Part shown: one piece after another, positions 8,546 through 17,469 of the stretch
Numbering within the stretch: position 1 is the first letter of the stretch
How the letters are laid out: the number at the start of each line of letters is the position of its first letter
Source of the DNA: CAYMZZ01 sp964395095
GTDB taxonomy: Bacteria > Bacteroidota > Bacteroidia > Chitinophagales > Chitinophagaceae
NCBI GenBank assembly: GCA_964395095.1
Contig: CAYMZZ010000004.1
Coordinates: 261,968 to 325,967 of the forward strand
Direction of reading: 5' to 3'
DNA length: 64,000 nt
Made by a program: the position numbers and the translations under genes
The notes under the pieces: model-generated
Told to the model about the DNA's origin: nothing
Seen by the model: only the letters and a program-made list of their open reading frames with translations
Database searches by the model: none

Positions 8546-9415
8546 CTAAGTTTGAGACAGTTTATAAATTATTCTTTTGTATGTAATCATCTCTTGGTCT
8601 ATAAAATCAGAATCGTTATAAAAAGCATTGTTGTCAAATCCATCTTTTTGAGTAAGGGAAAAGTCTTTTCGAATTTGATTGATAACCTTGATTCCAACTT
8701 CACTCATACTATTTCCTAATCCATAAGTACGAACATTAACCCTTTCGGGCTTGTCTTTAAAAATCCCCAAAAAACGTCGTTCTTTTAATTGATAGACAGT
8801 TATCCATGTTCCGTTAACCTCCAAAAAAATTCTTTTTCTTTCAAGCATTGATCTTATTTGCTGCAAACGGATTTTTGTCTTTATTGTCACATTTTTATAC
8901 TCCGAATTCCTGCGTATCCACTGAGCTAAAATATCTATAACCATTTCATCTGTCCACTTCTCCTTTACTCTGTACTGATTATAAAGACTCTTATCGATTT
9001 GTGATAAATAGTTTGGTAGGCTGTTATCAGCTAAAGCAACCAAAAGCTTATATATATAGTCATGCTTTGTATCAGGTGACAGAACATAACCATTCTCAAA
9101 AAGATGTTTAATTAAAGCAAGGAATGCAACTCGCTTGTTACCGTTGTGAAATGGATGGTTTCTGATTATAGCAAAAACTAAAGTGGCACAATTTTTAAAA
9201 ACAGTATCATACTTGTACCATCCGTTTGTACCAGTATGCTGGCGAAAAACTGCACTTTCTAATGAGTTCCTATTCTTTATTCCAGGAGGTTCAACCGGAT
9301 CCATTTTATCAATAAGATGATAATTCTTAGATAGTAAGTCATGAAGATGAACTATGCAATCAGAGTTTAGTGTATAAATTTTTTGCTTGTTTGTAAGAAT
9401 TATTTCTTCAATCAT
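8546..9415 (-). CDS. Doc/Fic-type toxin with long C-terminal extension
   Basis: Residues 1-130 form a death-on-curing/Fic domain with the signature HPFHNGNKR at 87-95 and the upstream RNSLESAVFRQHTG segment typical of Doc. These proteins transfer a phosphate (Doc) or AMP (most Fic) onto target proteins, and the His and the Asn-Gly-Asn-Lys-Arg loop needed for catalysis are intact. The remaining 150 residues (from about 140) are unusual for Doc, whose classical form has only about 126 residues; this part includes WTDEMVIDILAQWIRR and a basic segment and is unassigned. No antitoxin gene was found on either side, so immunity may lie in the extension or elsewhere. Confidence 0.75.
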   Translation of the reverse strand: MIEEIILTNKQKIYTLNSDCIVHLHDLLSKNYHLIDKMDPVEPPGIKNRNSLESAVFRQHTGTNGWYKYDTVFKNCATLVFAIIRNHPFHNGNKRVAFLALIKHLFENGYVLSPDTKHDYIYKLLVALADNSLPNYLSQIDKSLYNQYRVKEKWTDEMVIDILAQWIRRNSEYKNVTIKTKIRLQQIRSMLERKRIFLEVNGTWITVYQLKERRFLGIFKDKPERVNVRTYGLGNSMSEVGIKVINQIRKDFSLTQKDGFDNNAFYNDSDFIDQEMITYKRIIYKLSQT

Positions 9416-9622
9416 TATATTGAATTTCCTGTTGTTGTGGTATAGAACGGACCTCCTAAACGTACCTGCATCAACGGCTATCTAATCCATTTCGTAAGTT
9501 ATTTGTTAACCATTGCTCCCATTATTTACAAAGATATTGTAGCAACCTAGTGAATTTTTCTGATTATTTGTATTGCGTGTAAAGGGTTAAAATTCAATAA
9601 ATTAATTGTTAATTTGATGATT

Positions 9623-9916
9623 TTAATTATTATTTCGCTCTTTATCAAACTGCACTAGAAAGTTTCTGATAATTTGCTTACATGTCGCCCCAAAATTGAG
9701 GAATAGCCAATAATAGACAACCAGGAGTCCTGAAGATGATAACAAAGAATCTAAAATACATAAATAACTTACTGGATGATTATTTCTAAGTCCCACCTTA
9801 GTAAGCAATTCAGCAGTGATTAGAAGAAAGAAAGATAGTAGGTATCGCAATTCACTACAATAGAGTCCAGCCAAGTCAATAAGCACACTTTTGAACTGAG
9901 TACTTTTAATGACCAA
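9623..9916 (-). CDS. Hypothetical small membrane protein
   Basis: A 97-codon frame starting at TTG with two hydrophobic stretches (LRYLLSFFLLITAELL and SSSGLLVVYYWLFLNFGA). No family is recognised, there is no ATG start, and base composition matches the surrounding AT-rich accessory DNA. It may be a chance frame. Confidence 0.25.
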   Translation of the reverse strand: MVIKSTQFKSVLIDLAGLYCSELRYLLSFFLLITAELLTKVGLRNNHPVSYLCILDSLLSSSGLLVVYYWLFLNFGATCKQIIRNFLVQFDKERNNN

Positions 9917-10288
9917 TAAATTAAGGTAGCCCAGAATTCACAAACGCGAAGCCTACCCGCCCATGAACCATATGAACATTAAAGCCTCTAGCATTCCATT
10001 GCGGTTAACCATAAAACAGTTCTTGAACCCCGCCCCCTACCACCCGTAAAGAGTTCCACCAATTTCCCCTCACTCAGGTTTTTCCGCAACTCCAATACTT
10101 CAAAACCTCCCTCCCTTCGCAGGTACTCCTGCTTTTTGCAGGCGGGAAAAGGACTGGTAAAGGATATCAGCTTAAGTATCCTCTCGCCATTGCTTCCTTT
10201 GTGGGGTAAGCTTAAGTAGGCGCATAGATGCAGGCTTGTACAACTAAACCAGAAAGTAGGAAGTTGGCTTTGGGTAGAAACTACAAAA
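9917..10288. other. Intergenic, no gene supported
   Basis: Open frames here run into the repeat at 10289-10426 and have no recognisable family. A minus-strand segment around 10020-10150 (YLRREGGFEVLELRKNLSEG) looks protein-like but cannot be tied to a start or a family, so it is left unassigned. Confidence 0.3.
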
Positions 10289-10426
10289 TAAAATCTGCGA
10301 AAATCTGCGCCGAAATCTGGGAAAATCTGCGGGAAACGCATCGGCACACTAAGCCTGTTCAAAGTTCAGGAAAGATTTCCCGCAGATTTTCGCAGATTTG
10401 TTTACGCAGATGTACGCAGATAGAGG
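10289..10426. repeat. TCTGCG-type interspersed hairpin repeat, copy 1
   Basis: A left block of AAAATCTGCG units ends in AAAATCTGCGGGAAACGCA; after about 35 nt it is answered by TTTCCCGCAGATTTTCGCAG and further CGCAGAT units. The central part (…CCTGTTCAAAG…) is shared with the copy at 26988-27098. It is a palindromic interspersed repeat without coding capacity. Confidence 0.8.
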
Positions 10427-10506
10427 ATTGCGTTTTTGGTACCGCAGATAGAAGATCGGAGCGCTCTCTTTCTTTTATGCTATCATAGCGCCTGCCTCAG
10501 ATGCAC

Positions 10507-10539
10507 AACCCGCCCCGAGGGGGCGGGGAATTTTTTTTT
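10507..10539 (+). terminator. GC-rich hairpin with T-tract
   Basis: CCCGCCCC-GA-GGGGGCGGG followed by AA and nine T residues has the form of a strong intrinsic terminator for plus-strand transcription, although no plus-strand gene lies just upstream. A second hairpin (GCACCCC-TAC-GGGGTGC) follows at about 10560-10576. Confidence 0.55.
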
Positions 10540-10590
10540 GAACGCCTGCTACCCACCATGCACCCCTACGGGGTGCGCGCTACTGGCAGC

Positions 10591-10722
10591 CTATTTTGTG
10601 GACTCATGAATATGGACAATCTTCCAATCACCATCAATCCTGTTCCATACATAGGTCAAAGCCCCTGAGCCGCGAGTGGATACCCTTCCCTCCTTCTGAG
10701 CCCGAACCGGCTTCAAACGCAT
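10591..10722 (-). pseudogene. C-terminal remnant of an NTF2-like (DUF4440/SnoaL) protein
   Basis: The 43-codon frame reads …STRGSGALTYVWNRIDGDW followed by KIVHIHESTK and a stop. The ending Y-V-W-N-…-D-G-W-K-I-V-H-I-H-E-S is characteristic of the last strands of DUF4440/SnoaL-like NTF2-fold proteins, whose usual length is 120-150 residues; the N-terminal two thirds are missing. An ATG occurs one base after the stop of the upstream membrane-protein gene, so it might still be translated as a short peptide, but it cannot form the fold. Confidence 0.55.
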
Positions 10723-10723
10723 G

Positions 10724-11242
10724 TTATCGTTTCCTCTTGCTTTCGATCAAGCTAACTATTTGTCTTTGGTTGCCGATCAGCAGTAACCCAACAACAATTT
10801 TTGCACCTGCCAAAACGGAATACGATATGCCTGGATTAGTTTGCCCGTAGGTCATTCGCTTCTCTTGGAAGTAATCGAATAACTGGCGGCACAGATTGGG
10901 TATCTCCTGTGCTACAATAAGTCCACCGATCACAATTATTGAGATACTCAGAACAGTTGAACGATGAATATTCAGAGGAATAGTTTCCTGATCAAAACCT
11001 TTGTCAAGTTTCAGCTTTTCAATAATATAATCAGTTCTAAAAATGAGTTGATAGGAAACAAAAATATAGACAAGTAGGATGAGTACGGTGGATACCAGAG
11101 TCCAGATTGCTTCCCCTACAGCATTTGAATTGGTCATATAGAGAATGACCGAAAGAATTTGCGGAACTGATGCTAAAATGTCTTTAATGAAAAATATCCC
11201 GAGAATTTTCAGGATGATGTTGAATAAGCTTTTAGTGGTCAT
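10724..11242 (-). CDS. Hypothetical four-helix membrane protein
   Basis: The 172-residue product has about four hydrophobic segments (near 10-35, 45-65, 100-120 and 145-160, for example AIWTLVSTVLILLVYIFVSY and TVLSISIIVIGGLIVAQEI) and a basic C-terminal end (SLIESKRKR). No family is recognised. It starts at an ATG and its stop is one base from the ATG of the NTF2-like remnant. Position among accessory genes gives no functional clue. Confidence 0.6.
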   Translation of the reverse strand: MTTKSLFNIILKILGIFFIKDILASVPQILSVILYMTNSNAVGEAIWTLVSTVLILLVYIFVSYQLIFRTDYIIEKLKLDKGFDQETIPLNIHRSTVLSISIIVIGGLIVAQEIPNLCRQLFDYFQEKRMTYGQTNPGISYSVLAGAKIVVGLLLIGNQRQIVSLIESKRKR

Positions 11243-11290
11243 GGTTGGGTGGGTGAGTTTTGATGGTTTTAAGCACTTTCTGTTCTCCGA

Positions 11291-12070
11291 TTAAAATACT
11301 GAATTTTCCTCTGTCCATTTGTCTTTATCGTAACTTGAAAATATCGCAGCATCAAGTAAGCAAGGATAAATATTTGCTTGTTTACATAGATACTGTATTC
11401 CTTGTGAAATAAATTGATAGTAGTTCGGGTCAGAAAGTCCTGCTGTTGTCAAATGAATAGGGAAGTTGTTATGATTTAACCAGTAAGTAATCCTGCTGTC
11501 AAGGGGAATTTCATACATAGTTACTCCTAAACTTTGCAAAAAATTTCTTGACTGTTTCGGTCCGAAACCATTCACATGTCTTTGAATTGAATCGGCCAAA
11601 GTTTGCTCCCAGGCTTTATCATCAATAGTTACTTCGTACTGTGTAATTTCTCTAAAAATTAACCAATCGCTGTTAATGATAGCTTGTAGATTGTCCTTTA
11701 TTTGTTGTGCAATAATTGTAGTCCGTCTAAGTCCACCAAAGTCAGAAAGAACTGTTTGTGCAATTTTCTCAAGTTTAACTAAGTTTTCAAGACAGAACTG
11801 CAAATCGAGAGGGAATGGATCGACCCGGAGAAACTGTGCAACCCTACTTGTCGGACCAGATTTCTGTTGTGAAGTCAGTAAGCAGGAAATGAGAGATTTC
11901 CAAATATTCTCTCTTGAAAAGTCCAGCCCGACTTTCTGAACATTTCTTCTGTACCTTCTTTGCACAAAGACGTTATCCTTATGCAAATTGTAAAAGTTAG
12001 TCGTCAGCTGAACTTGCCAATCGTCAACTTCCCAGTTTATTTTCCAATGTCGTGGATGCTCTGTTGTCAT
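11291..12070 (-). CDS. HhH-GPD-like DNA glycosylase/endonuclease III-fold protein
   Basis: From the ATG at 12068-12070 the protein has 259 residues. The segment NIWKSLISCLLTSQQKSGPT resembles the entry helix of endonuclease III-fold glycosylases. NGFGPKQSRNFLQSLG (about 167-182) is a helix-hairpin-helix with Lys172 at the position of the catalytic lysine, and IPLDSRI supplies the catalytic Asp191. This combination is that of bifunctional base-excision glycosylases. The iron-sulfur cysteine cluster of classical Nth is not seen. The frame is open 45 nt further upstream, but that part lacks a sensible start. Its place beside defence-type and hypothetical genes is noted; substrate base unknown. 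Confidence 0.7.
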   Translation of the reverse strand: MTTEHPRHWKINWEVDDWQVQLTTNFYNLHKDNVFVQRRYRRNVQKVGLDFSRENIWKSLISCLLTSQQKSGPTSRVAQFLRVDPFPLDLQFCLENLVKLEKIAQTVLSDFGGLRRTTIIAQQIKDNLQAIINSDWLIFREITQYEVTIDDKAWEQTLADSIQRHVNGFGPKQSRNFLQSLGVTMYEIPLDSRITYWLNHNNFPIHLTTAGLSDPNYYQFISQGIQYLCKQANIYPCLLDAAIFSSYDKDKWTEENSVF

Positions 12071-12134
12071 ATGATTTCGGATACCGCATAAATATAAGCA
12101 ACAACAATAAAACAATTATTCAACCATTCTACAT

Positions 12135-12668
12135 TTACCCGCCTTTATTCACTATCTCATCGAGTACGCGTTTTGCTTTTTCGGCGATTTCCCGATAATA
12201 ATCCGCGTCCTGATTGATTTGTGTAAAATGCTTACCGATAATCTCCCGCCGGTTGGTCGTATCCAATAAATCAGATTCGTAGATGATCATTCGAACACGA
12301 GCCTGTTCAAAAGCGGATGCATTGGAAAGATCCACTTGCAATAGCTTTTGTAGTAAATCGGCTCTGAATTCTTCCTTTCTACTTCTCTCCCTTGCTGAAA
12401 GCAGTAAGGCGGCGCTAATAATTTCTTCACTGTTGGTAGCGTTCATGGCTATCTTAATCAAATCAGCGGTGCTGGGTTCCGGCAGTTTTTGCAGTACGGG
12501 GATATTCTTTTCCAGGAATTCTGATTCATACCAGGCTAAAGACCAAAGTTCCTCCGTTGTTGTATCTCTATATTTTAATACGTACCCGTCGTCGGATTCC
12601 CCGATGAGTTTCAGGTTCTTTATTTTGGATTCCACTTCGGATTCCCTGCAAATGAAATATTGACTCAT
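12135..12668 (-). CDS. Hypothetical protein, weakly Imm27-like N-terminus
   Basis: A 177-residue cytoplasmic protein. The N-terminal part (GESDDGYVLKYRDTTTEELW) recalls the D-G-x-x-x-x-Y-R-D…W pattern of the Imm27 immunity family, but the match is short. The C-terminal half is helical (SEEIISAALLLSARERSRK…) and ends with a coiled segment. It follows the outer-membrane barrel gene by 18 nt on the same strand, so it belongs to the three-gene group 13864-12135. No polymorphic toxin gene is adjacent, which argues against a simple immunity role. Confidence 0.5.
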   Translation of the reverse strand: MSQYFICRESEVESKIKNLKLIGESDDGYVLKYRDTTTEELWSLAWYESEFLEKNIPVLQKLPEPSTADLIKIAMNATNSEEIISAALLLSARERSRKEEFRADLLQKLLQVDLSNASAFEQARVRMIIYESDLLDTTNRREIIGKHFTQINQDADYYREIAEKAKRVLDEIVNKGG

Positions 12669-12686
12669 AAGAATTGCAGGTTTTAA

Positions 12687-13250
12687 CTAATTATTCTCCC
12701 TCTCCAGATGTATTTGAAACCCTATACTTAAAAAAAAGGTAGTTTGCCTGGTTTGTGTTTCCCTGCTATCTAAATATTCATAATTAGCGGTTAGTTCAAG
12801 ACCAACACTGCTATTGAAATATATGACCGGGCCGGCAGAAATAGTGAATGTATTAGTATGATTGGGGTCACCGCCACTATTACCAGAAAACTGTGAGTAC
12901 TTATAAGATGCGTCCGCAAAAAGATTAATCTGATTCAGTTTATCCAAAAGATAATATCGAATAAATGGCCCGGCTCCTACTTGCGTTGTCCTTGTGGTAC
13001 CACCGCTTGATTCCACTCTGTTGATCGCCAATTGGGCTCTGATACCTCCCGCAAGTTTGTCAATAAAGAAGTAGCCAACATTCGGAGAGAGCGCAACATT
13101 CAACCCTTTCACTTCAGTGGATAGTATGGTTTGTTTTGACGAGGAGATTTTTCCGCTGCCGCCAACAAGCCAGTTCTTCTTCGTAATTTGACTATTTGAA
13201 GTCAGTGCTAATGCTGACATAAAGACTACTAACAAAAGTACTTTTTTCAT
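12687..13250 (-). CDS. Small outer-membrane beta-barrel protein (porin-like)
   Basis: The 187-residue product has a signal peptide (MKKVLLLVVFMSALALTSNS) and about eight amphipathic strands, with conserved features of Bacteroidota OMP_b-brl proteins: NVGYFFIDKLAGGIRAQLAI, FIRYYLLDKLNQINLFADAS and a C-terminal FFLSIGFQIHLE ending near the last residues. It should form a small barrel in the outer membrane. Its ATG overlaps the upstream gene's stop by 4 nt (ATGA), indicating an operon with the 13247-13864 gene. Confidence 0.75.
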   Translation of the reverse strand: MKKVLLLVVFMSALALTSNSQITKKNWLVGGSGKISSSKQTILSTEVKGLNVALSPNVGYFFIDKLAGGIRAQLAINRVESSGGTTRTTQVGAGPFIRYYLLDKLNQINLFADASYKYSQFSGNSGGDPNHTNTFTISAGPVIYFNSSVGLELTANYEYLDSRETQTRQTTFFLSIGFQIHLERENN

Positions 13251-13864
13251 TGGTCTAAATTAGTTCCATTAGGTAATTCCTCCCCTCCAGCATTGGGGCC
13301 CTCCGGCGGGGCTTCTTCTTCCGACATCTGGAACCACACGGTGCGTATTTCCAGGTCCTCAATCGTTAGCTCCCGGTCTAAGATCTCTTCCTCGTATGTA
13401 TCGTCCACAAGCCATTCCGGTTTGAAAAGCGGGTGCTCTTCTGCCTTGATGATCCGGAATATTTCGCGGGTCCGATCCTGACCCTGCTCGGTATAAATCA
13501 GGTAGCTGTATTTACCGGCAAGCCGGGTTTGGAGAAACAAAGACAGGTCTTCATCGTTTACAGTACGGCTATTCAATCCCATATTGTTGAAGAGCTCACG
13601 AACCTGCAACAGCTCGGCAGCGCTAGCGGGCTTACTAAGGCTAATCAACGAAACCTGCTCAATCGGTGCCAATGCCTGCAATTGCTCAAGCAGTTCCTCT
13701 TTTCTCTTTCTACTCTTCGGTATTATCCAGAGCTCAATGCTGCGGAAGCCATCGCTTTGACCATAATGCACACGACCTGTTTCAGCTAAGTTTTTGATGG
13801 CCAGATACAATTCGGAATCAGTTGGCGAATAGGTGACGGTCATGATATAGCTGAATAGTTCCAT
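13247..13864 (-). CDS. Hypothetical protein
   Basis: From the ATG at 13862-13864 (MELFSYIMTVTYSPTD) the product has 205 residues, no signal peptide and no membrane segment. The N-terminal half (SELYLAIKNLAETGRVHYGQ) and the middle (LSLFLQTRLAGKYSYLIYTE) look globular; the C-terminus is acidic and proline/glycine-rich. No family is recognised. It is the first gene of a tight group with the barrel protein (4-nt overlap). A start nine codons upstream is possible. Confidence 0.55.
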   Translation of the reverse strand: MELFSYIMTVTYSPTDSELYLAIKNLAETGRVHYGQSDGFRSIELWIIPKSRKRKEELLEQLQALAPIEQVSLISLSKPASAAELLQVRELFNNMGLNSRTVNDEDLSLFLQTRLAGKYSYLIYTEQGQDRTREIFRIIKAEEHPLFKPEWLVDDTYEEEILDRELTIEDLEIRTVWFQMSEEEAPPEGPNAGGEELPNGTNLDQ

Positions 13865-14392
13865 AATTGATCTATTTGCTGTTAACAGCATTAAGTTACG
13901 AAACTTTTCTAAGGTAGGGGAAAGCTGGCAAGTGCGGAGAAGTTTTACCGCAACGGGCGCTACGAAGTCGCAAAGAACGCGACGATAGGTTTAAAGGACA
14001 AAGCTTATTCGTATTCAAGGCCAAGCGCTACTTTGTAAAAAAACCAGCAGCCCCTTACTCTAATCCAATCGTCGCCCCGCCTTGGCGGGGACTCCTTGGC
14101 GTTCGATGCGGTGAGAAACTCCCAGAGATGGCAGCAACTTGCACAAAAGCAGTGCTGCCTGTGCCCCTACTTATTCAGTTTATTGAGAATAGTAGAGGCA
14201 TTCGACACGGGTTTTAGATTCGTTTTATAGTTGACTGACAGGGATGTACTACATCTGCCTTGTGTGCCACCGCAGCACCCCCAGGAGCAGGTTGATCAGT
14301 AAAGAAAATTGCCCAATCAAAAAGCCAACTATACTCTATAAAATCCATTTTGTGGATGAATCAATCAATAGAGAATCTTTCCATTAAAATAC
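13865..14392. other. Intergenic region, repeat only
   Basis: Apart from the inverted-arm repeat at 13941-14120 and the terminator near 14393 no gene or regulatory signal could be supported; the remaining sequence has frequent stops in all frames. Confidence 0.5.
13941..14120. repeat. ACCGCAA/CGTCGC interspersed repeat with inverted arms, copy A
   Basis: The left arm runs AGTTTTACCGCAACGGGCGC … CGCAAAGAACGCGACGATAG; the right arm ATCGTCGCCCCGCCTTGGCG … GATGCGGTGAGAAACT is its diverged reverse complement, with about 75 nt between. The right arm contains an internal hairpin (CCCCGCC-TT-GGCGGGG). Related elements lie at 35832-36022 and 37979-38123, and a single arm at about 24724-24748. Confidence 0.75.
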
Positions 14393-14420
14393 CATCAGGC
14401 CCCGATTGCGGGGCCTGATG
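14393..14420 (-). terminator. Terminator of the 739-residue protein gene
   Basis: CATCAGGCCCCG / CGGGGCCTGATG is a perfect 12-bp stem with a 4-nt loop located 28 nt after the stop of the minus-strand gene at 14449. On the minus strand it is followed by GTATTTTAATGG, a weak T-tract. Position and strength fit an intrinsic terminator. Confidence 0.7.
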
Positions 14421-14448
14421 CAGGGCTTGTGGTAGCTATGCTGTTGGC

Positions 14449-16668
14449 TCAATTAGGATTGTCTGGACTGGTTTCAGGCTCATGCACCATCCGTAAATGA
14501 AATAATCCCTTTTTTACTTCCGCATCATTCTCCAGTTTTCTTTTGGTATCCAGATAAGTATCGGTAAGTACGCTGGCCCTGTTATTGGCCTGAAAAACAA
14601 TCCGGGCGGTAGAACTGGAATAGGTATTTTCCATCATTTTCCGCTGGTTGTCCATGGCCATGTATCCGTCGTATTGCATGCGGATCTTGCCAAGCGTATT
14701 CTCCGGCGCTTCCATCTGCATAAAACCGCTGATAGTATTCATCATTCCCTGGCCGGCATCCTGGCTGCCCTGTATCAGGTCATCGGTATTTTCATTGATC
14801 AATACCTGCGAGGCAAAGATCAGCATATCGATCGAATAGGTCTTGTTGCTCTGCTGCAAATCCCCCTGGGCTCGGGCTGCTACGGCCTCGTTGCCTCCCA
14901 TTATGGCAAGGAAAAGGGTATCAGCACCGTTGTCGCAAAAGTCAATTTTACTATCGGGAAATCGAAATGCGTACTCGGGCGGTCCCTGGTAGGGATAGTC
15001 TTTCAATTGATCATTGTCTTCCCGGATGGTTTTGATGCCGCTTTTCACCTTCATGGGCAGCGTGATATTTTCGAGCGTTTTGTTGGCCAGGTCGGTACCA
15101 TGTGCCATGATCCGGTAGCTGCATCCATCGGGGTAAAGCCATACATATATTTTCCGGCTGGTTTCCAGGGAACCTGTGGCCCTGCGTTCGAGTTTACCAT
15201 CGGCATCCTGTTGCCAGATAAAATCCATCTCCATCGTGAGGGCAAAACGGTTATAGGCCTTCAGCTCTTCCAGATAATCCGGCGCTGCGGAACTCAGCTC
15301 AGCGTCGCCCAGCAGGGCCATTTGCCGGTACATGCCCAGGTGCAGGGGCACATTGAGGATAAAATCATGATTGCGGGCTTCTTTTTGTTCCCTGTAGTAT
15401 TGCTCATAGGCCCTTTTGGTTTTCTGCAGCAGCAGGTCTATATAGCTTTCTTCCCCGGATCCCAGCAGTTGCCGCTGGCGCTCATTGCCCAGGATCACCG
15501 GCGCTATCACGGGTAGATAGGGCAGCTTGTCGCCATACCTTTCCAGGAGAAGTTGGTCTTTTTGCTGCAAGCGCTCCTGAAAGGAGTTGATCAGTTGGTT
15601 GAACTTTTCATACACCCTTTCACTCTTTTCTTTGCCGTTCTGCTCATAGGTTCCCATGGCAGAAAGAACCTGCTCCATGATTGCTTTTTCCCTGCCCAGG
15701 TAGCTTTGCAGCCATCGTTCATCCTGCTGGCGCTGGCGCGCCAGCAGCGAAGTATCGCAACTGCCGCATCGGCCCAGCTCATGTGGAGGCGGGGCGGGAA
15801 AATCGCCGGCTGCCGGCAACTGATTCAATTTTTGCTGCGCTTCCTCCAGTTGCTGCAATACCCATTGCTGCAGATCGGGCAGGCTGTCGCTAACAACATC
15901 CATGGCCTCCATCCCATCCTCGTAACCAAAGCCTCCTTTTCCGGTTTGGCCGGGTTTCTTATTCGCTGGCAATGGTCGGCCGGGTAAGGACCCGGGCAAA
16001 GAGAAACTATTCTGTACGGCTTTGGAAAAACGCTGGCTCAGGTCATCATAAGCGGCCAGGGAATTAACCAGGTATGGGTAATAGATAAAGCCATTGGGGG
16101 TTTTGTCGAACTGCTCCACCAGTTCCCGCTTACGCTGTTCACTGCGTGTAATTTCCCTGGCGATGCTGACAAATGAATCCTTCTTCTCATCGGGTTGCAC
16201 AATAAGGAGCTGCCTTTTGCGTGAATACTGCACCAGTGTTTTGCGGGGCGTGATGAGGGTACTGTCGTTGATCTTCCTGCCTTTGTACCAAAAAAAGCGA
16301 TCCTTTGCCTGCGCGGTTGTTGGCGCCAACACCGGCTGCTTAAGCTGTATGCGCAGGATGGGCGATGGGGTTTCGGGCAAGGGGGCTTTGCGGCCTCCTG
16401 CTGTTGCTTTGGGTTTGGCTGCCGCGGGTTTTGTTTTGTCGAAAGCGGCCAGCATGGTTTTATAAGTATTCAACTGGGTCTTCAGCGTGGCGGCCCACTC
16501 GGGATCCTCTTTTTCGGCTTTGCGAAATTCTTCTTCCAGCACGCTAATTTCTTTTTTCAACTCCGCGATTGCCTGCTTCATTTCATCGGCTGGCAGTTGG
16601 GTGGGCGTTTGAGCGGATACACAAAGCAGGCATAGTTGCCAGCAGGCGAAGAGCAGGATCTTTTTCAA
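14449..16668 (-). CDS. Secreted coiled-coil protein of unknown function
   Basis: The 739-residue product has a signal peptide (ACWQLCLLCVSAQ, cleavage near residue 19) and then a charged coiled-coil region (about 25-75, ELKKEISVLEEEFRKAEKED). A proline/lysine linker follows, then a long mixed helical body with several Gln/Glu-rich helices (about 250-440). A beta-rich C-terminal part contains IYVWLYPDGCSYRIMAHGTD and later FDNGADTLFLAIMGG-like strands. No family is recognised. The only plausible start is TTG at 16666-16668; no in-frame ATG precedes it. It stands alone, with its own terminator. Confidence 0.7.
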   Translation of the reverse strand: MKKILLFACWQLCLLCVSAQTPTQLPADEMKQAIAELKKEISVLEEEFRKAEKEDPEWAATLKTQLNTYKTMLAAFDKTKPAAAKPKATAGGRKAPLPETPSPILRIQLKQPVLAPTTAQAKDRFFWYKGRKINDSTLITPRKTLVQYSRKRQLLIVQPDEKKDSFVSIAREITRSEQRKRELVEQFDKTPNGFIYYPYLVNSLAAYDDLSQRFSKAVQNSFSLPGSLPGRPLPANKKPGQTGKGGFGYEDGMEAMDVVSDSLPDLQQWVLQQLEEAQQKLNQLPAAGDFPAPPPHELGRCGSCDTSLLARQRQQDERWLQSYLGREKAIMEQVLSAMGTYEQNGKEKSERVYEKFNQLINSFQERLQQKDQLLLERYGDKLPYLPVIAPVILGNERQRQLLGSGEESYIDLLLQKTKRAYEQYYREQKEARNHDFILNVPLHLGMYRQMALLGDAELSSAAPDYLEELKAYNRFALTMEMDFIWQQDADGKLERRATGSLETSRKIYVWLYPDGCSYRIMAHGTDLANKTLENITLPMKVKSGIKTIREDNDQLKDYPYQGPPEYAFRFPDSKIDFCDNGADTLFLAIMGGNEAVAARAQGDLQQSNKTYSIDMLIFASQVLINENTDDLIQGSQDAGQGMMNTISGFMQMEAPENTLGKIRMQYDGYMAMDNQRKMMENTYSSSTARIVFQANNRASVLTDTYLDTKRKLENDAEVKKGLFHLRMVHEPETSPDNPN

Positions 16669-16836
16669 AACAATTGAGTTTACATGATGGAATAATAGCG
16701 ATGTGCTGAATAGCTGGCACTAAACTACAGTGGCCACCGTGGCCCTGCTATCCCTTAAAAACAGGATATTTCAAAAGCGCTTCTATTAGAAAAATAGTGA
16801 AGGAAAACCTGCTTTCGCCAAACAACTATGCGAAGC

Positions 16837-17469
16837 TTAAACAATCTGCATTTGCGTGGCCATGCGGATAAGTGTGGCGGTATTTTTGGCGGAGAATTTG
16901 GCCAGCAGGCTCTTGCGATGTGTATCTACCGTGGTGTTGGCGATAAAAAGTTTGGCGGCGATTTCGTTATTGGTCATGCCCTCGGCAATCAGCGCCAGCA
17001 CTTCCAGTTCGCGCCGGGTGAGCACGGGCGCCTGCTCGGTTGTTGGCTGCAACATGGCAGCCGCCGCTTCCTGGCTCAGGTAGGTTTTACCCCGCATCAC
17101 CGTGGCAATGGCCGCCATGATCTCGGGCCGGCCGGCATTCTTCAGGAGATAGCCGGAAGCGCCGTTTTCCATCATCTTCTGAATAAAACTTTGCTGATTA
17201 AAAGTGCTGAGCCCCAGGATAAAAATGCCGGGATAGCGTTCCTTCACCTGCCGGCAAAGATCCAACCCACTTTGATCGGGGAGGCTGATATCCATAAACA
17301 ATACATCGGGCTGGCGATTCTGTAAGAACGCCCAGCAACTGGCGGCATTTGTTGCATGCCCCATCCATTCAATGCCTTTCTCATTTTGCAGCAGCGAATG
17401 AATGCCTTCGATCACCATATAATGGTCATCTACGATAAACAGTTTGATGTCGTTGCCGCTGCTATTCAT
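16837..17469 (-). CDS. NarL/FixJ-type response regulator
   Basis: The 210-residue protein has a receiver domain with the acidic pair Asp14/Asp15 (FIVDDH), phosphoacceptor Asp60 (VLFMDISLP), the conserved switch Ser/Thr (LGLSTF) and Lys (GYLLKNAG). A LuxR-type DNA-binding domain follows (LTRRELEVLALIAEGMTNNE through VDTHRKSLLAKF). It is activated by phosphorylation from a histidine kinase and then binds DNA as a dimer. Its start overlaps the 3' end of the upstream kinase gene by 8 nt, so the two form a dedicated two-component pair. Target genes cannot be deduced from the window. Confidence 0.
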   Translation of the reverse strand: MNSSGNDIKLFIVDDHYMVIEGIHSLLQNEKGIEWMGHATNAASCWAFLQNRQPDVLFMDISLPDQSGLDLCRQVKERYPGIFILGLSTFNQQSFIQKMMENGASGYLLKNAGRPEIMAAIATVMRGKTYLSQEAAAAMLQPTTEQAPVLTRRELEVLALIAEGMTNNEIAAKLFIANTTVDTHRKSLLAKFSAKNTATLIRMATQMQIV